Positions 16,034-24,845 of a stretch of 64,000 bases of DNA are shown here, piece after piece; positions within the stretch are counted from its first letter, which is position 1; each line of letters opens with the position of its first letter. The position numbers were made by a program, and so were the translations under genes. The notes beneath the pieces are model-generated. The model saw only the letters and a list, made by a program, of their open reading frames with translations, was not told the DNA's origin and did not search any database. The stretch spans positions 558,001 through 622,000 of the forward strand of contig NZ_JSWG01000009.1 of NCBI RefSeq assembly GCF_000797465.1, given 5' to 3'. The DNA is from Psychroserpens jangbogonensis. GTDB taxonomy: Bacteria > Bacteroidota > Bacteroidia > Flavobacteriales > Flavobacteriaceae.

Positions 16034-18901
16034 TTAAAGTTTTAAAATTTTTGAAGTCAAAGTTTGACCATTTTTATTTTCTATCTTAACTAGATAAAGA
16101 CTTGGCGTCAAATCTGAAATATCATAAGTATCGTTTCTAGTAAACTCACCATTAAATGATTTTACTAATTTTCCAGTGATATCAAATATTTGCAAGTTCT
16201 CTAAAGCTTTATTCGTTTTAAAAGAATCGTTTACTGGGTTAGGATAAATACTAAAAGATTCATCTGCAGTAAACCCTTCATTACCTAAGGTAGAAGGAAG
16301 ATTACCAAAGATTCTAAACTGACCAGCTGGAATATTAATTGTTGATGCACTAAAGGTTGTATTGCCTGTCTCATCCATTAAATCATACCAGTTACCTCCT
16401 GTAGGAAAGTTTGTGTTGATCGTTCGTGAAACAACATCAAAGTTAGCTAATACAATAACATTTTGTATTTCACCACTTGGAACACTAGCGTCGAAAATGT
16501 CAATTCTTGGAGTTAGACTACCTGAAGTAATAGCATAATCACCTTCAAAAACTGGTTCATTAATTTTTAGTTCAATTAATCTAGCCCAATCATCATAAAT
16601 TTGTTTTCTATTCGAATTGCCTAACCAGTTGTCTACCCATTGTGGTTGAGGTTTTGTATCTAGTTTACATCCATCATCATCAACACTTCCGTCGGGACAT
16701 GTAAATAATGAATTATCCATACCTAAAGGAGCAAAATGCCATAACATTTTTGGCCCTGGAACTGTTATAGAAACGGCACCTAATGCTGACATTCTTGAAA
16801 GTGCAGTATTTAAATCTCTAACATTATGAGACCCATTTGATTGGTTTCCGAATGTAACATTTTTATACATTAAACGTTCTTCATCATGACTTTCAGTGTA
16901 TCCCATAAGTCTTGGTCCTTGAAATTGAGAACGAGATTTGTGACCTACACCATTAATGTCATTGTTAGAATTAAAGCCCATTGTAAGTTGGTTGTATGGG
17001 TCAGTCATTTTTCCCCACATCATAACACCTTTTCCTTCACTATAACGATGGTTAGCCCATTCTTTTTCTTCATTTTCTGACCCTAAGTGTTCAAAAATCA
17101 CGTAATGATTGTTATCTAATGACCAAGAATAATCTGCATAAGCTTTTAATATATCTACACGATCTTGTTGGTAACTATTAGTACATCCTTCATTGTTTTC
17201 ACAATTTTGAGTAAACCCTTTAGTTAAATCCCAACGGAATCCATCAATTTTAAAGTCTTCAATCCAATGTTTAACGACACGTCTTGTGTATTCTTGAGTT
17301 AAACTACTTTGATGATTAAAATCAGATCCTACATTATAACTATGTTGTGGGACTTCATTAAAATAGGGGTTATCACTACTTGGTCCACCCCAACCATCAC
17401 CATCTGGATCGTCCATCCACATGCGTGCCATAGGATTTCTTCCGAAAGCATGATTTAAAGCAATATCAAGAATGACAGCTATTCCATTTTGGTGGCATAG
17501 GTCTACAAATTCTTTAAATTTATCTTCTGTACCATAGTATTTATCTAATGCCATGTGGAATGCTGTATTGTATCCCCAACTTTCATTGCCTTCATACTCC
17601 ATTACTGGCATTAATTGTATTGCATTAACATTAAGATTTTTAAAGTAGTCTATACGATCAATTAGGTTTTGATAATTTCTATCAGCATCAAAATCTCTTA
17701 TTAAAACTTCGTAAACTATTAAATCTTCCTTTTTTGGTTTTGTGAAATTTGTTACTTGCCAAGGGTAAGGGGTTTGACCTGTTTGCAAAACTGTTACCTC
17801 GCGTTCTTGACCAGCAGGATATACGGGTAAATTAGGGTAACTATTACTTGGAATATATGGATCATCAAAAGGCGATAATACTAAGGTAGAAAATGGGTCA
17901 GAAGTTTTTACTAATCCAGGAGAATCTGTAATAGGATTAGTGTCAAAAACCCAATATTGATAGGTTTCTATTTGACCCGATGTTAAACCAGTTAGTTCTA
18001 ACCAATATTTTCCTGTGCTAGGATCACGTTTCATAACGTCAGCATTAGTAGGTGTATAGTTATTAAAACTGCCAGCTATTTGTATAAATTCTTTTCCAGG
18101 AGCTGTTAATACTAAAGTTGCTCTTGTTGGATCTGAGCTATAATTAATACCATCTTCAACACCTGCAGGAAGCGCTTGTTCTGTAACTGTAGTTACTACA
18201 AAAACCTCAAAGCTAGCTTCTCCAGTATCGGTTGTACTAGTTGGAGATCCAACAACACGAACGATACCACTTTCAGTAATATTTTGAATAGTACTACTAC
18301 ATGTAGGAAAACCACAAGTTCCTGTGTCTACGGAGACATTATTATAGAATATTTCGAAACTTCCCATTACTGTAGTTGATCCTTGGAAAGCTATAAGTGC
18401 ATTAATAGTTAAATCATCTCCAGAGTTTATCACAACGGGAGAACTTGATGGTTGCATAATAGTTACATTTACCGTACCTACTGGAAATATAAAATCATTA
18501 CATCCATCATCTTTTAATTCTTGAGTGCCATCTTCATTTCTGAATACAATTCCTAATTGAGTTGCAGCATCTGCTTGCGGTTGAGTAATAGCATAATAGT
18601 TTTGAGGTGTAATCGTAATACTATATAGTCCACCACCTTCATTTGTCATTTGACCAACACCATCATCTTGTCCCCAATTACCTATAACATTAAAACCAAA
18701 AGCGTCTGCATTATCACCAATTCCGGAGTGCATATATACTTTGTTTGGATTAGTAAATCCATTACAGTTTGTGTCTGTGGTGTTGTTAATATCAAGTGTA
18801 ATGGTTACAGGTTGATCAACCTCAATTGCACCAACATTTAATGATACCTGTGCGTTTATATTAAAAGATATTAATAATAATAAGAGTAAAACTTTTTTCA
18901 T
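16034..18901 (-). CDS. Secreted GH13 alpha-amylase-family enzyme with T9SS sorting signal
   Basis: The 955-residue protein hydrolyses alpha-1,4-glucan. Order: signal peptide (MKKVLLLLLLISFNINA), an N-terminal region of about 360 residues with Ig-like/carbohydrate-binding character (including a segment around 250-340 resembling a GH13 N-terminal binding module, LVLTAPGKEFIQIAGSFNNY), the GH13 TIM barrel at about 385-790, and a C-terminal type IX signal (SIYPNPVNDSF, then ITGKLVKSF and LTPSLYLVKI). The four GH13 regions are visible: DIALNH (about 479), GFRWDLTKG with the nucleophile Asp (about 556), IFEHLG with the acid Glu (about 604), and TESHDEE (about 670). It should act at or outside the cell surface as the first polymer-cutting enzyme. 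It follows susE but is separated by a terminator. Confidence 0.92.
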   Translation of the reverse strand: MKKVLLLLLLISFNINAQVSLNVGAIEVDQPVTITLDINNTTDTNCNGFTNPNKVYMHSGIGDNADAFGFNVIGNWGQDDGVGQMTNEGGGLYSITITPQNYYAITQPQADAATQLGIVFRNEDGTQELKDDGCNDFIFPVGTVNVTIMQPSSSPVVINSGDDLTINALIAFQGSTTVMGSFEIFYNNVSVDTGTCGFPTCSSTIQNITESGIVRVVGSPTSTTDTGEASFEVFVVTTVTEQALPAGVEDGINYSSDPTRATLVLTAPGKEFIQIAGSFNNYTPTNADVMKRDPSTGKYWLELTGLTSGQIETYQYWVFDTNPITDSPGLVKTSDPFSTLVLSPFDDPYIPSNSYPNLPVYPAGQEREVTVLQTGQTPYPWQVTNFTKPKKEDLIVYEVLIRDFDADRNYQNLIDRIDYFKNLNVNAIQLMPVMEYEGNESWGYNTAFHMALDKYYGTEDKFKEFVDLCHQNGIAVILDIALNHAFGRNPMARMWMDDPDGDGWGGPSSDNPYFNEVPQHSYNVGSDFNHQSSLTQEYTRRVVKHWIEDFKIDGFRWDLTKGFTQNCENNEGCTNSYQQDRVDILKAYADYSWSLDNNHYVIFEHLGSENEEKEWANHRYSEGKGVMMWGKMTDPYNQLTMGFNSNNDINGVGHKSRSQFQGPRLMGYTESHDEERLMYKNVTFGNQSNGSHNVRDLNTALSRMSALGAVSITVPGPKMLWHFAPLGMDNSLFTCPDGSVDDDGCKLDTKPQPQWVDNWLGNSNRKQIYDDWARLIELKINEPVFEGDYAITSGSLTPRIDIFDASVPSGEIQNVIVLANFDVVSRTINTNFPTGGNWYDLMDETGNTTFSASTINIPAGQFRIFGNLPSTLGNEGFTADESFSIYPNPVNDSFKTNKALENLQIFDITGKLVKSFNGEFTRNDTYDISDLTPSLYLVKIENKNGQTLTSKILKL

Positions 18902-18915
18902 ACCTAGTATTTTAA

Positions 18916-18949
18916 AAAAGGCTATGTTGTAAAAACATCATAGCCTTTT
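18916..18949 (-). terminator. Terminator or attenuator between susE and the GH13 gene
   Basis: The 11-bp arms AAAAGGCTATG / CATAGCCTTTT, continued on the minus strand by six T, form a strong hairpin 32 nt after the susE stop. Reading through it would be needed for the amylase to share the susCDE transcript. Confidence 0.85.
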
Positions 18950-18980
18950 GTATTATTTATTATTAAAGCTAAATTGTGGA

Positions 18981-19841
18981 TTAGTCTAAAGTAATCTCTA
19001 GTGTATTTGTATTTATGGTTAAAAAATAGGTACCAGATGTCCCAATAAACTTGAAGTTAAAATCACCATCATCAGGATTATCATTCTGTATAAAATCACT
19101 ATCAATTGCATATCCTGCATCTACGTAATAAGGATAGTTTCTTCCAGTAGCCCAATCACCACTTACGGTAAAGAATCTGAAGTTAGCATCACCCTCAGAA
19201 GTGAATTCAACATTCCCAGACCAAACACCATCACTAGTACATGCAAGTTCAACAGGAGTTGCCCAATCCCATCCGGCAGTTGGTAAACCAGCACCAACAG
19301 CATAAAGGATATCAAATTCACAATCACCACCTTCTTCAACATCTGTTTGTTCTTGAAGTTCAACATTCAATGCTTGAACAGCAGATAATGTTGGTAAACC
19401 TTCATCACCTACTACAGCCATTAATCTGAAATAAACAGATCCAATATTAGATGCTTCCGTTGCTGGATTATTATCTAATCCTGCCGCTTCTGCTAGGTCA
19501 ATCATTTGACCTATGGTTACAGGCATTTCATTCCCAGTAGTGTTTCCTAAATTGTATAAAGCATCACCAGAGAGGTAATCGCTAAAATCTTCTAAAGTAG
19601 CAGCTTGTAAACTATATGTTATGTTAGTTTCAACACCAAAGTCTGCGTTGTTCCAAGTAAAACGTTCAGCTAGATTGCCACTCACAGAAGAGTTTAAAAC
19701 ATAGTTGCTTAAGAATGTTGTACTAAATACTAAGTCTGTTGCTTCCGTTGCTACAAACTCTAAATCGTCGTCTTCTTGACAAGCTGTGAAAGCAAATACA
19801 GCTATAAACGTTAATACTAAAAATTTTAAATTTTTCATCAT
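18981..19841 (-). CDS. SusE-like starch-binding outer-membrane lipoprotein
   Basis: The 286-residue protein starts with a lipoprotein signal (FLVLTFIAVFAFTAC, lipidated C21). After Cys come Q-E-D-D-D, close to the acidic surface-export signal (QKDDE-like) reported for Bacteroidota lipoproteins, so it is probably on the cell surface. A SusE-type Ig-like N-domain (TDLVFSTTFLSNYVLNSS, FTWNNADFG) is followed by a C-terminal carbohydrate-binding module (about 175-285) with aromatic positions in GWDWATPV and NFRFFTVSGDWATGRNY. SusE proteins bind starch and help hand it to SusCD. It is third in the susC-susD-susE unit, 11 nt after susD. Confidence 0.9.
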   Translation of the reverse strand: MMKNLKFLVLTFIAVFAFTACQEDDDLEFVATEATDLVFSTTFLSNYVLNSSVSGNLAERFTWNNADFGVETNITYSLQAATLEDFSDYLSGDALYNLGNTTGNEMPVTIGQMIDLAEAAGLDNNPATEASNIGSVYFRLMAVVGDEGLPTLSAVQALNVELQEQTDVEEGGDCEFDILYAVGAGLPTAGWDWATPVELACTSDGVWSGNVEFTSEGDANFRFFTVSGDWATGRNYPYYVDAGYAIDSDFIQNDNPDDGDFNFKFIGTSGTYFLTINTNTLEITLD

Positions 19842-19852
19842 GTTATTATTTA

Positions 19853-21409
19853 TTAAAATCCTGGGTTTTGTGTTAAATTAGGGTTTGCTTGTAAAGCAGT
19901 TGCTGGTATTGGAAATAGTTTATACGCATCTGGAATTGAGCTTCCATTTGCAGTTCCACCTTTCCAAGGCCAGTTGTAATTTCCGCCAGTAAATCTGTTG
20001 AAACGAATTAAATCTGATCTTCTGTGACCTTCTAGGTTTAATTCTCTTCCGCGTTCATCTATAATGAAATCTTCAGTTAAATCTCCCATAGAAATTAAAT
20101 CAGCATTTGATCTGTCCCTAACATCATTTACATATCCAAGAGCATCACTCATAGATGTTCCTTCTGCTCCATTAATGGCAAGTTCAGCGTACATTAGATA
20201 AACATCTGCAAATCTGTAAAAAGGAAAATCTGTACCAGAAAAAGCTACTGGATTACCTGAACCATCTGAAGATGTATTTCTAAATTTAGTAGCTGGATAT
20301 CCGTTAGTCCATTCTCTGTAATCAGTCATTTCATAACTGTGGCCGCTTGTCCAAAATAAACTAGCTCTTACGTCGTTAGATGCTGCTAAATCTGTTTCAT
20401 TAGCACCGAATAAACCATACCAAGCAGACGTTGCCCTGTGGCCAGTCCAACCTTCAGTTGCTCCAAACTGAGCCAGAGGCATCGTGTCAGAACTTAAATT
20501 TCCGTTTACAATATATGTTGTATTACCAAAACTTTGACTAGTAAGTGATTCTGCTAATAACGGAAAGATAATTTCTGAAGATCCTTCGTTATCAGAAGAA
20601 AATAATCTAATAAAGTTAGGTTCTAAAGCATATCCACCTTCATTAATAATTTTATTAACATAAACTGCAGCTTTATCCATTTCTGCAACACCAGTATAAA
20701 CTTCGGCATTCATGTATAATTTAGCTAATAACATGTCTACAACATATCTATTTGCTCTACCATAGCTAGACGTTGTAGATATAATAGGTTCGATTGCTAA
20801 TAATTCTGATTCTACGTAATCAAATAACTGCTGACGTGTTGCTTCTGGAAGTGCTTCAGACTGACCAAAGTTTTCTTCAGTAGCGAGTACTCCTTTACCA
20901 AATACATCTATAAGGTTGTAATAAGCTAAAGCTCTTAAAAATCGTGTTTCAGCAACAATGTTTTCTTCATCTGGAAAATCTGCAATTTCTAAAATCTGTA
21001 AGAAGTTATTACATTGTGGAATGGTGTAATAAGCTCTGTCATAAAATAATCTGAAGAACTTATTGTTCCTATCCCAATTAGATGTTGTTGTTAATTGGTC
21101 TAAACCATCATCTCCCCAACGGTTTTTCATGGCATCACTTGTGAAGTCTTGTAAGTTAATGATAGCTCTCAAAAACGCTCCTTCACCAGCATCTGGACTT
21201 ACAATATCAGAACTTCCTGGACCACTAGGTCCCGTTAATGCAAACGAAGCATATAGTCTAGAAACTAAACCTTCAACCGCATTAGGGTCTGAAGCTAAAA
21301 GCTCCTCTAAAGTAAGCTCAGTAATAGGAGCTGTATTTAGGTCATCAGTACAGGAATTAATACCTAGTGCTGAAATACATAATAGTAAAATTAAAACTGT
21401 TTTTTTCAT
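19853..21409 (-). CDS. SusD/RagB-family nutrient-binding lipoprotein
   Basis: The 518-residue protein is the surface lid of a SusCD transporter. The lipoprotein signal ends at C20 (GINSCTDDLN). The SusD-like N-terminal TPR region contains AETRFLRALAYYNLIDVFGKG, the hallmark of the family, and the C-terminal RagB/SusD domain ends ALGYVNDVRDRSNAD, RGRELNLEGHRRSDLIRFNRF and YKLFPIPATALQANPNLTQNPGF, all canonical. It lies 10 nt downstream of susC on the minus strand. By context the ligand is a maltooligosaccharide or starch; sequence alone cannot fix this. Confidence 0.96.
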   Translation of the reverse strand: MKKTVLILLLCISALGINSCTDDLNTAPITELTLEELLASDPNAVEGLVSRLYASFALTGPSGPGSSDIVSPDAGEGAFLRAIINLQDFTSDAMKNRWGDDGLDQLTTTSNWDRNNKFFRLFYDRAYYTIPQCNNFLQILEIADFPDEENIVAETRFLRALAYYNLIDVFGKGVLATEENFGQSEALPEATRQQLFDYVESELLAIEPIISTTSSYGRANRYVVDMLLAKLYMNAEVYTGVAEMDKAAVYVNKIINEGGYALEPNFIRLFSSDNEGSSEIIFPLLAESLTSQSFGNTTYIVNGNLSSDTMPLAQFGATEGWTGHRATSAWYGLFGANETDLAASNDVRASLFWTSGHSYEMTDYREWTNGYPATKFRNTSSDGSGNPVAFSGTDFPFYRFADVYLMYAELAINGAEGTSMSDALGYVNDVRDRSNADLISMGDLTEDFIIDERGRELNLEGHRRSDLIRFNRFTGGNYNWPWKGGTANGSSIPDAYKLFPIPATALQANPNLTQNPGF

Positions 21410-21419
21410 AGTTGTTTTT

Positions 21420-24400
21420 TTAAAAATCTAAGTTAATTCCTAAAGTATAAACAGTAGGTCTTGGATAGAAATTACGATCAATTCCTCCAAAGTTTTCAGG
21501 GTCTTGCCCTGAATAATCAGTTATAAGAAAAGGATTTGTTACGGCTGCGTAAAACCTAACAGTTCCCTTTTTTATCATATTATCAAATCTATGTCCTAAT
21601 GCAATATTATCACATCTTAAGAACGAAGCATCTTCTAAGTAGTGATCAGAAAACTGACCATTACCATTCACTACACCTACATCTCCAAAAACTGGATTTG
21701 CTGAGCCATCATAAAAGTTAAGTACATTAGTAAGACTATTTTGGCTATTAGCGATTGCACTATCTGTGAATCCATAATTCAATTGAGCAAAGTTATAGAC
21801 GTTACCTCCAATTTGCCCTCTAAAACTAGTGCTTAAATCCCAGTTCTTATAATCGAAATTTAAACTGAAACCATATGTCCAGTTTGGTGTGATTTGAGCA
21901 TAATAACGATCATCATCAGTAATTTGATTGTCACCATTAAGGTCAACAAAGGCATTTGGAATAGGATTGCCATTAGCGTCATAAACTTGTTTGAAAACAA
22001 AAGCACTTCCTGCTTGTTCTCCTACTGCATGACGTAATAAACTAGAACCAGTTCCTCTTAGACCTCCACCTGCATTAATATCAGTTAAACCATTTAAATC
22101 AGTTACTTCTGTTTTATTATATGAGATGTTTGCACCAATATTGAATCTGAAATTATCATTTCTAATTGGGTCTATATTTAAGTTTAATTCAAAACCTTCA
22201 CTTTCAGTTTCACCTACGTTATCAATAAATGCATTAGTAAGTGCTTGTCCTGGAGGCACAGGTGTTTGTGCTAATAAATCTGTTGTGTTTCTTTTGTATA
22301 TATCAAAAGATCCAGAAACAATTCTATTTTCAAAAAGCGTAAAGTCAAGTCCTAAGTTATAGGTTGTTGTTTTCTCCCAAGTTAAGTTAGGATTAAAAGG
22401 TTGTGCTGAATATAAAGAGGAATTAGGGAAATATTGACTATTTGCATCTCCAGCTAAGAATAATGGAATCGATGGATAAAAACCAACGGTGCCTGTAATA
22501 TCTTGTTGTCCAGTTTCACCCCATCCTAAACGTAACTTTAATGAATTTATGAATTTAGAGTTTTCTAAAAATGACTCCTCATTAATCTGCCATGCCAAAG
22601 CCGCAGATGGGAAATAACCCCAACGATTATCTTCTGTAAATAGTGAAGATCCATCAGCTCTAAATGAAACAGTAAATAAATATCTTTCTAAGATGCTAAC
22701 ATTAGCTCTAGCGAAATACGATTGTAAGTTTAATACATTATAATATCTATTATTTGGATTTGCTGGGTTAATAGCATCTTCCCTTACACCTGAATCTTGA
22801 TTGTATTGAAAACGATCTTGATTGCCATCGTTCTTGAAATTTTGGTATGAATAACCAGCTTGAACATCATATTTGTCAACAAAACCTTCATCTATATTTT
22901 TAGAATACTGTAAGTAGGCATCTAAAGTGGTATTTGTAATATGCTGACGTTCTCTATAGTTTACTCCCGGATTAAATAAATAGTTTGAGTTAATGTCACT
23001 GTTGTTGGCATCAAATCTATAAGTTTCAAAAGAATTCTCACTAAAACTTTCCTCAATTTTTGCTTGAGAAGCATCTAAGCCTAAATTCACTACAGCTTTC
23101 AATTCTGGAAGAAATGGCATTTTGTAATCAAATTCAACATTACCTAAAAAACGAAATACTTTTTCTGGACGATCACGTTGCTCTAATCTTGCTACCGGAT
23201 TTGATTGAACTATTCTACGGAAAGTGTTATTGTCATCAAAAGTAGTTAAATAGTATCCCCCAAATCTATTACCTGGTGAATTGTCATATACAGGTTTTGT
23301 AGGATCAAATTGAGCAGCTTCTCCAATTGCTCCACCTGCATCTATAGCATTCTTTTCAGCAAAGATTGCTTTAGCATTAAAATCTATTTTAAGATTGTCA
23401 TCCAATAATGTTGGAGTTAATTTTAAAGAAGCAGAGATTCTTTCGTAATCATCATTTTTAACTACACCTTCTGCATTTGTATAACCTATAGAAGCTCTAA
23501 AGGGGATTTTTTCAAATAAGTTAGCTCTTGCACTAAAGTTAGAATTTGATGTAAAAGCTGTTCTTACAATAGCATCATTCCAATCAGTATCATAGATTGC
23601 TCTTCCATTTATAATTTGAGCAATTGGTTCGTTTGTTACAACAGAGCCTAGAGGAACACCTAATTGGTCAGCACGAGTTGGATGGAATTCTTGAATAAAT
23701 CTAACATATTCATTTCCATTCATAAAGTCTAAGCCATCACCCACTTTACTTACTGATATATCAGAAGAAAAGTTGAATTTAACTTCTCCAGAAGTACCTT
23801 TTTTAGTGGTAATGATGATAACACCATTGGAAGCTCTAGATCCATATATTGCTGTTGCAGAGGCATCTTTCAATATAGAAAAACTTTCAATATCATTTGG
23901 ATTTACTAAGTTTAATGGGTTTGAAACTCCTGCAGGATTATCGTTCCCAATTGGAACACCATCAATTACAATTAATGGATTGTTTTGTGCGTTAAGAGAC
24001 GAGCCACCACGAATTCTAATGTTTGGTGCTGAATCAGGCGATCCACCGGAGTTCGTTATTCTTACACCTGCAGCTTTACCATTTAATAATTGGTCTGTAG
24101 ATACAATTGCTCCTTGGTTAAAGTCTTTTGAAGAAACTACGTCAACAGATCCTGTAGCATCTTCTTTTTTTACAGATCCATATCCAATAATTACAATTTC
24201 ATCAAGTTGAGCAGTATCTTCTAATAAAGATACATCTAATGGAGATTGACCTGAGTAAGTGATTTCCTGAGTAATATACCCTAAGTACGAGAATACTAGG
24301 ATATCTCCTTGATTAACTTTGATGCTGTAAAGACCATCAAAGTCTGTTGAAGCTCCAGTTGTTGTACCCTTGACTAGGATATTGACACCTGGCAGGGGAG

Positions 24401-24506
24401 ATGCATCAGCTTGGTCTATTACCGTTCCTGTTACCGTGGTTTGTGCCAATAAGGACATAGGTAACAAAAAAGCGAGTAATAGCAAGCTATTTAAAAATGT
24501 TTTCAT
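21420..24506 (-). CDS. SusC/RagA-family TonB-linked outer-membrane transporter
   Basis: The 1028-residue protein is the TonB-dependent pore of the SusCD pair. Signal peptide 1-21 (FLNSLLLLAFLLPMSLLAQ); CarboxypepD_reg-like domain about 22-105 (VTGTVIDQADASPLPGVN); plug domain about 115-225 with the SusC signature VVSSKDFNQGAIVSTDQLL, GVRITNSGGSPDS, RIRGGSSLNAQNNPL and SILKDASATAIYGSRASNG; then a 22-strand barrel to the end (LGINLDF). It imports oligosaccharides into the periplasm using TonB/ExbBD energy encoded elsewhere. It leads the minus arm and is divergent from the lacI-type regulator across a 339-nt control region containing a palindromic operator. Confidence 0.97.
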   Translation of the reverse strand: MKTFLNSLLLLAFLLPMSLLAQTTVTGTVIDQADASPLPGVNILVKGTTTGASTDFDGLYSIKVNQGDILVFSYLGYITQEITYSGQSPLDVSLLEDTAQLDEIVIIGYGSVKKEDATGSVDVVSSKDFNQGAIVSTDQLLNGKAAGVRITNSGGSPDSAPNIRIRGGSSLNAQNNPLIVIDGVPIGNDNPAGVSNPLNLVNPNDIESFSILKDASATAIYGSRASNGVIIITTKKGTSGEVKFNFSSDISVSKVGDGLDFMNGNEYVRFIQEFHPTRADQLGVPLGSVVTNEPIAQIINGRAIYDTDWNDAIVRTAFTSNSNFSARANLFEKIPFRASIGYTNAEGVVKNDDYERISASLKLTPTLLDDNLKIDFNAKAIFAEKNAIDAGGAIGEAAQFDPTKPVYDNSPGNRFGGYYLTTFDDNNTFRRIVQSNPVARLEQRDRPEKVFRFLGNVEFDYKMPFLPELKAVVNLGLDASQAKIEESFSENSFETYRFDANNSDINSNYLFNPGVNYRERQHITNTTLDAYLQYSKNIDEGFVDKYDVQAGYSYQNFKNDGNQDRFQYNQDSGVREDAINPANPNNRYYNVLNLQSYFARANVSILERYLFTVSFRADGSSLFTEDNRWGYFPSAALAWQINEESFLENSKFINSLKLRLGWGETGQQDITGTVGFYPSIPLFLAGDANSQYFPNSSLYSAQPFNPNLTWEKTTTYNLGLDFTLFENRIVSGSFDIYKRNTTDLLAQTPVPPGQALTNAFIDNVGETESEGFELNLNIDPIRNDNFRFNIGANISYNKTEVTDLNGLTDINAGGGLRGTGSSLLRHAVGEQAGSAFVFKQVYDANGNPIPNAFVDLNGDNQITDDDRYYAQITPNWTYGFSLNFDYKNWDLSTSFRGQIGGNVYNFAQLNYGFTDSAIANSQNSLTNVLNFYDGSANPVFGDVGVVNGNGQFSDHYLEDASFLRCDNIALGHRFDNMIKKGTVRFYAAVTNPFLITDYSGQDPENFGGIDRNFYPRPTVYTLGINLDF

Positions 24507-24542
24507 ACACTATTTTTAAGTTAATTTCAGTTAGTTTGTTGT

Positions 24543-24560
24543 TTATATTTTCACTTCTAC
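24543..24560. repeat. 18-nt repeat, copy 1 (in front of susC)
   Basis: TTATATTTTCACTTCTAC occurs here and, identically and in the same orientation, at 25954-25971 in front of the MFS transporter gene. After the core both copies continue with a weakly similar A/T-rich stretch. It lies 37-54 nt from the susC start codon. Confidence 0.7.
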
Positions 24561-24616
24561 GTTAAAATTATGTAAAATTTGAGTAAATACTGAATTATCA
24601 GATTGTATTTACCTAG

Positions 24617-24630
24617 CGAAAACGTTTTCG
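24617..24630. promoter_or_regulatory. LacI-family operator palindrome
   Basis: CGAAAACGTTTTCG is a perfect 14-bp palindrome with the central CG and A/T arms typical of LacI/GalR-family operators. It lies about 110 bp upstream of susC and 216 bp upstream of the LacI-type gene, the probable binding protein. Confidence 0.75.
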
Positions 24631-24845
24631 TGTTAAGAACTTTTTTTAAATTAACAGAAATCAATAATAAATGACCTATAATTATAGATTTTACAATAAA
24701 ATAATATCTTTATTGCCATATTAAGAAATATAGGAGCAAACTTTTTTCTTTAAAAATAAGAAAAAATACCCAAAAAGTCAACTCTAATCTTATTCTAAAA
24801 TTTGATGGTTTTTACAACATTGAATCTTGGTTATATCCCTTTAAC

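Larger units (their letters stand above)
24507..24845. promoter_or_regulatory. Divergent control region between susC and the LacI-type gene
   Basis: This 339-nt AT-rich region has no coding potential. It holds the 18-nt repeat copy at 24543-24560, the palindrome CGAAAACGTTTTCG at 24617-24630, and two TAAAATTTG-like elements (about 24575 and 24796). I find no perfect TAnnTTTG element for either gene, so promoter positions are unresolved. Confidence 0.7.

Noticed and set aside
21063-21431. A 122-codon open frame antisense to susD
   Set aside because: It is a shadow of the susD N-terminal coding sequence and runs across the susC/susD junction; no independent support.
23773-24210. A 145-codon open frame antisense to susC
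   Set aside because: It lies wholly inside the conserved plug-domain region of susC on the other strand; its translation is low-complexity and has no start context or family match.
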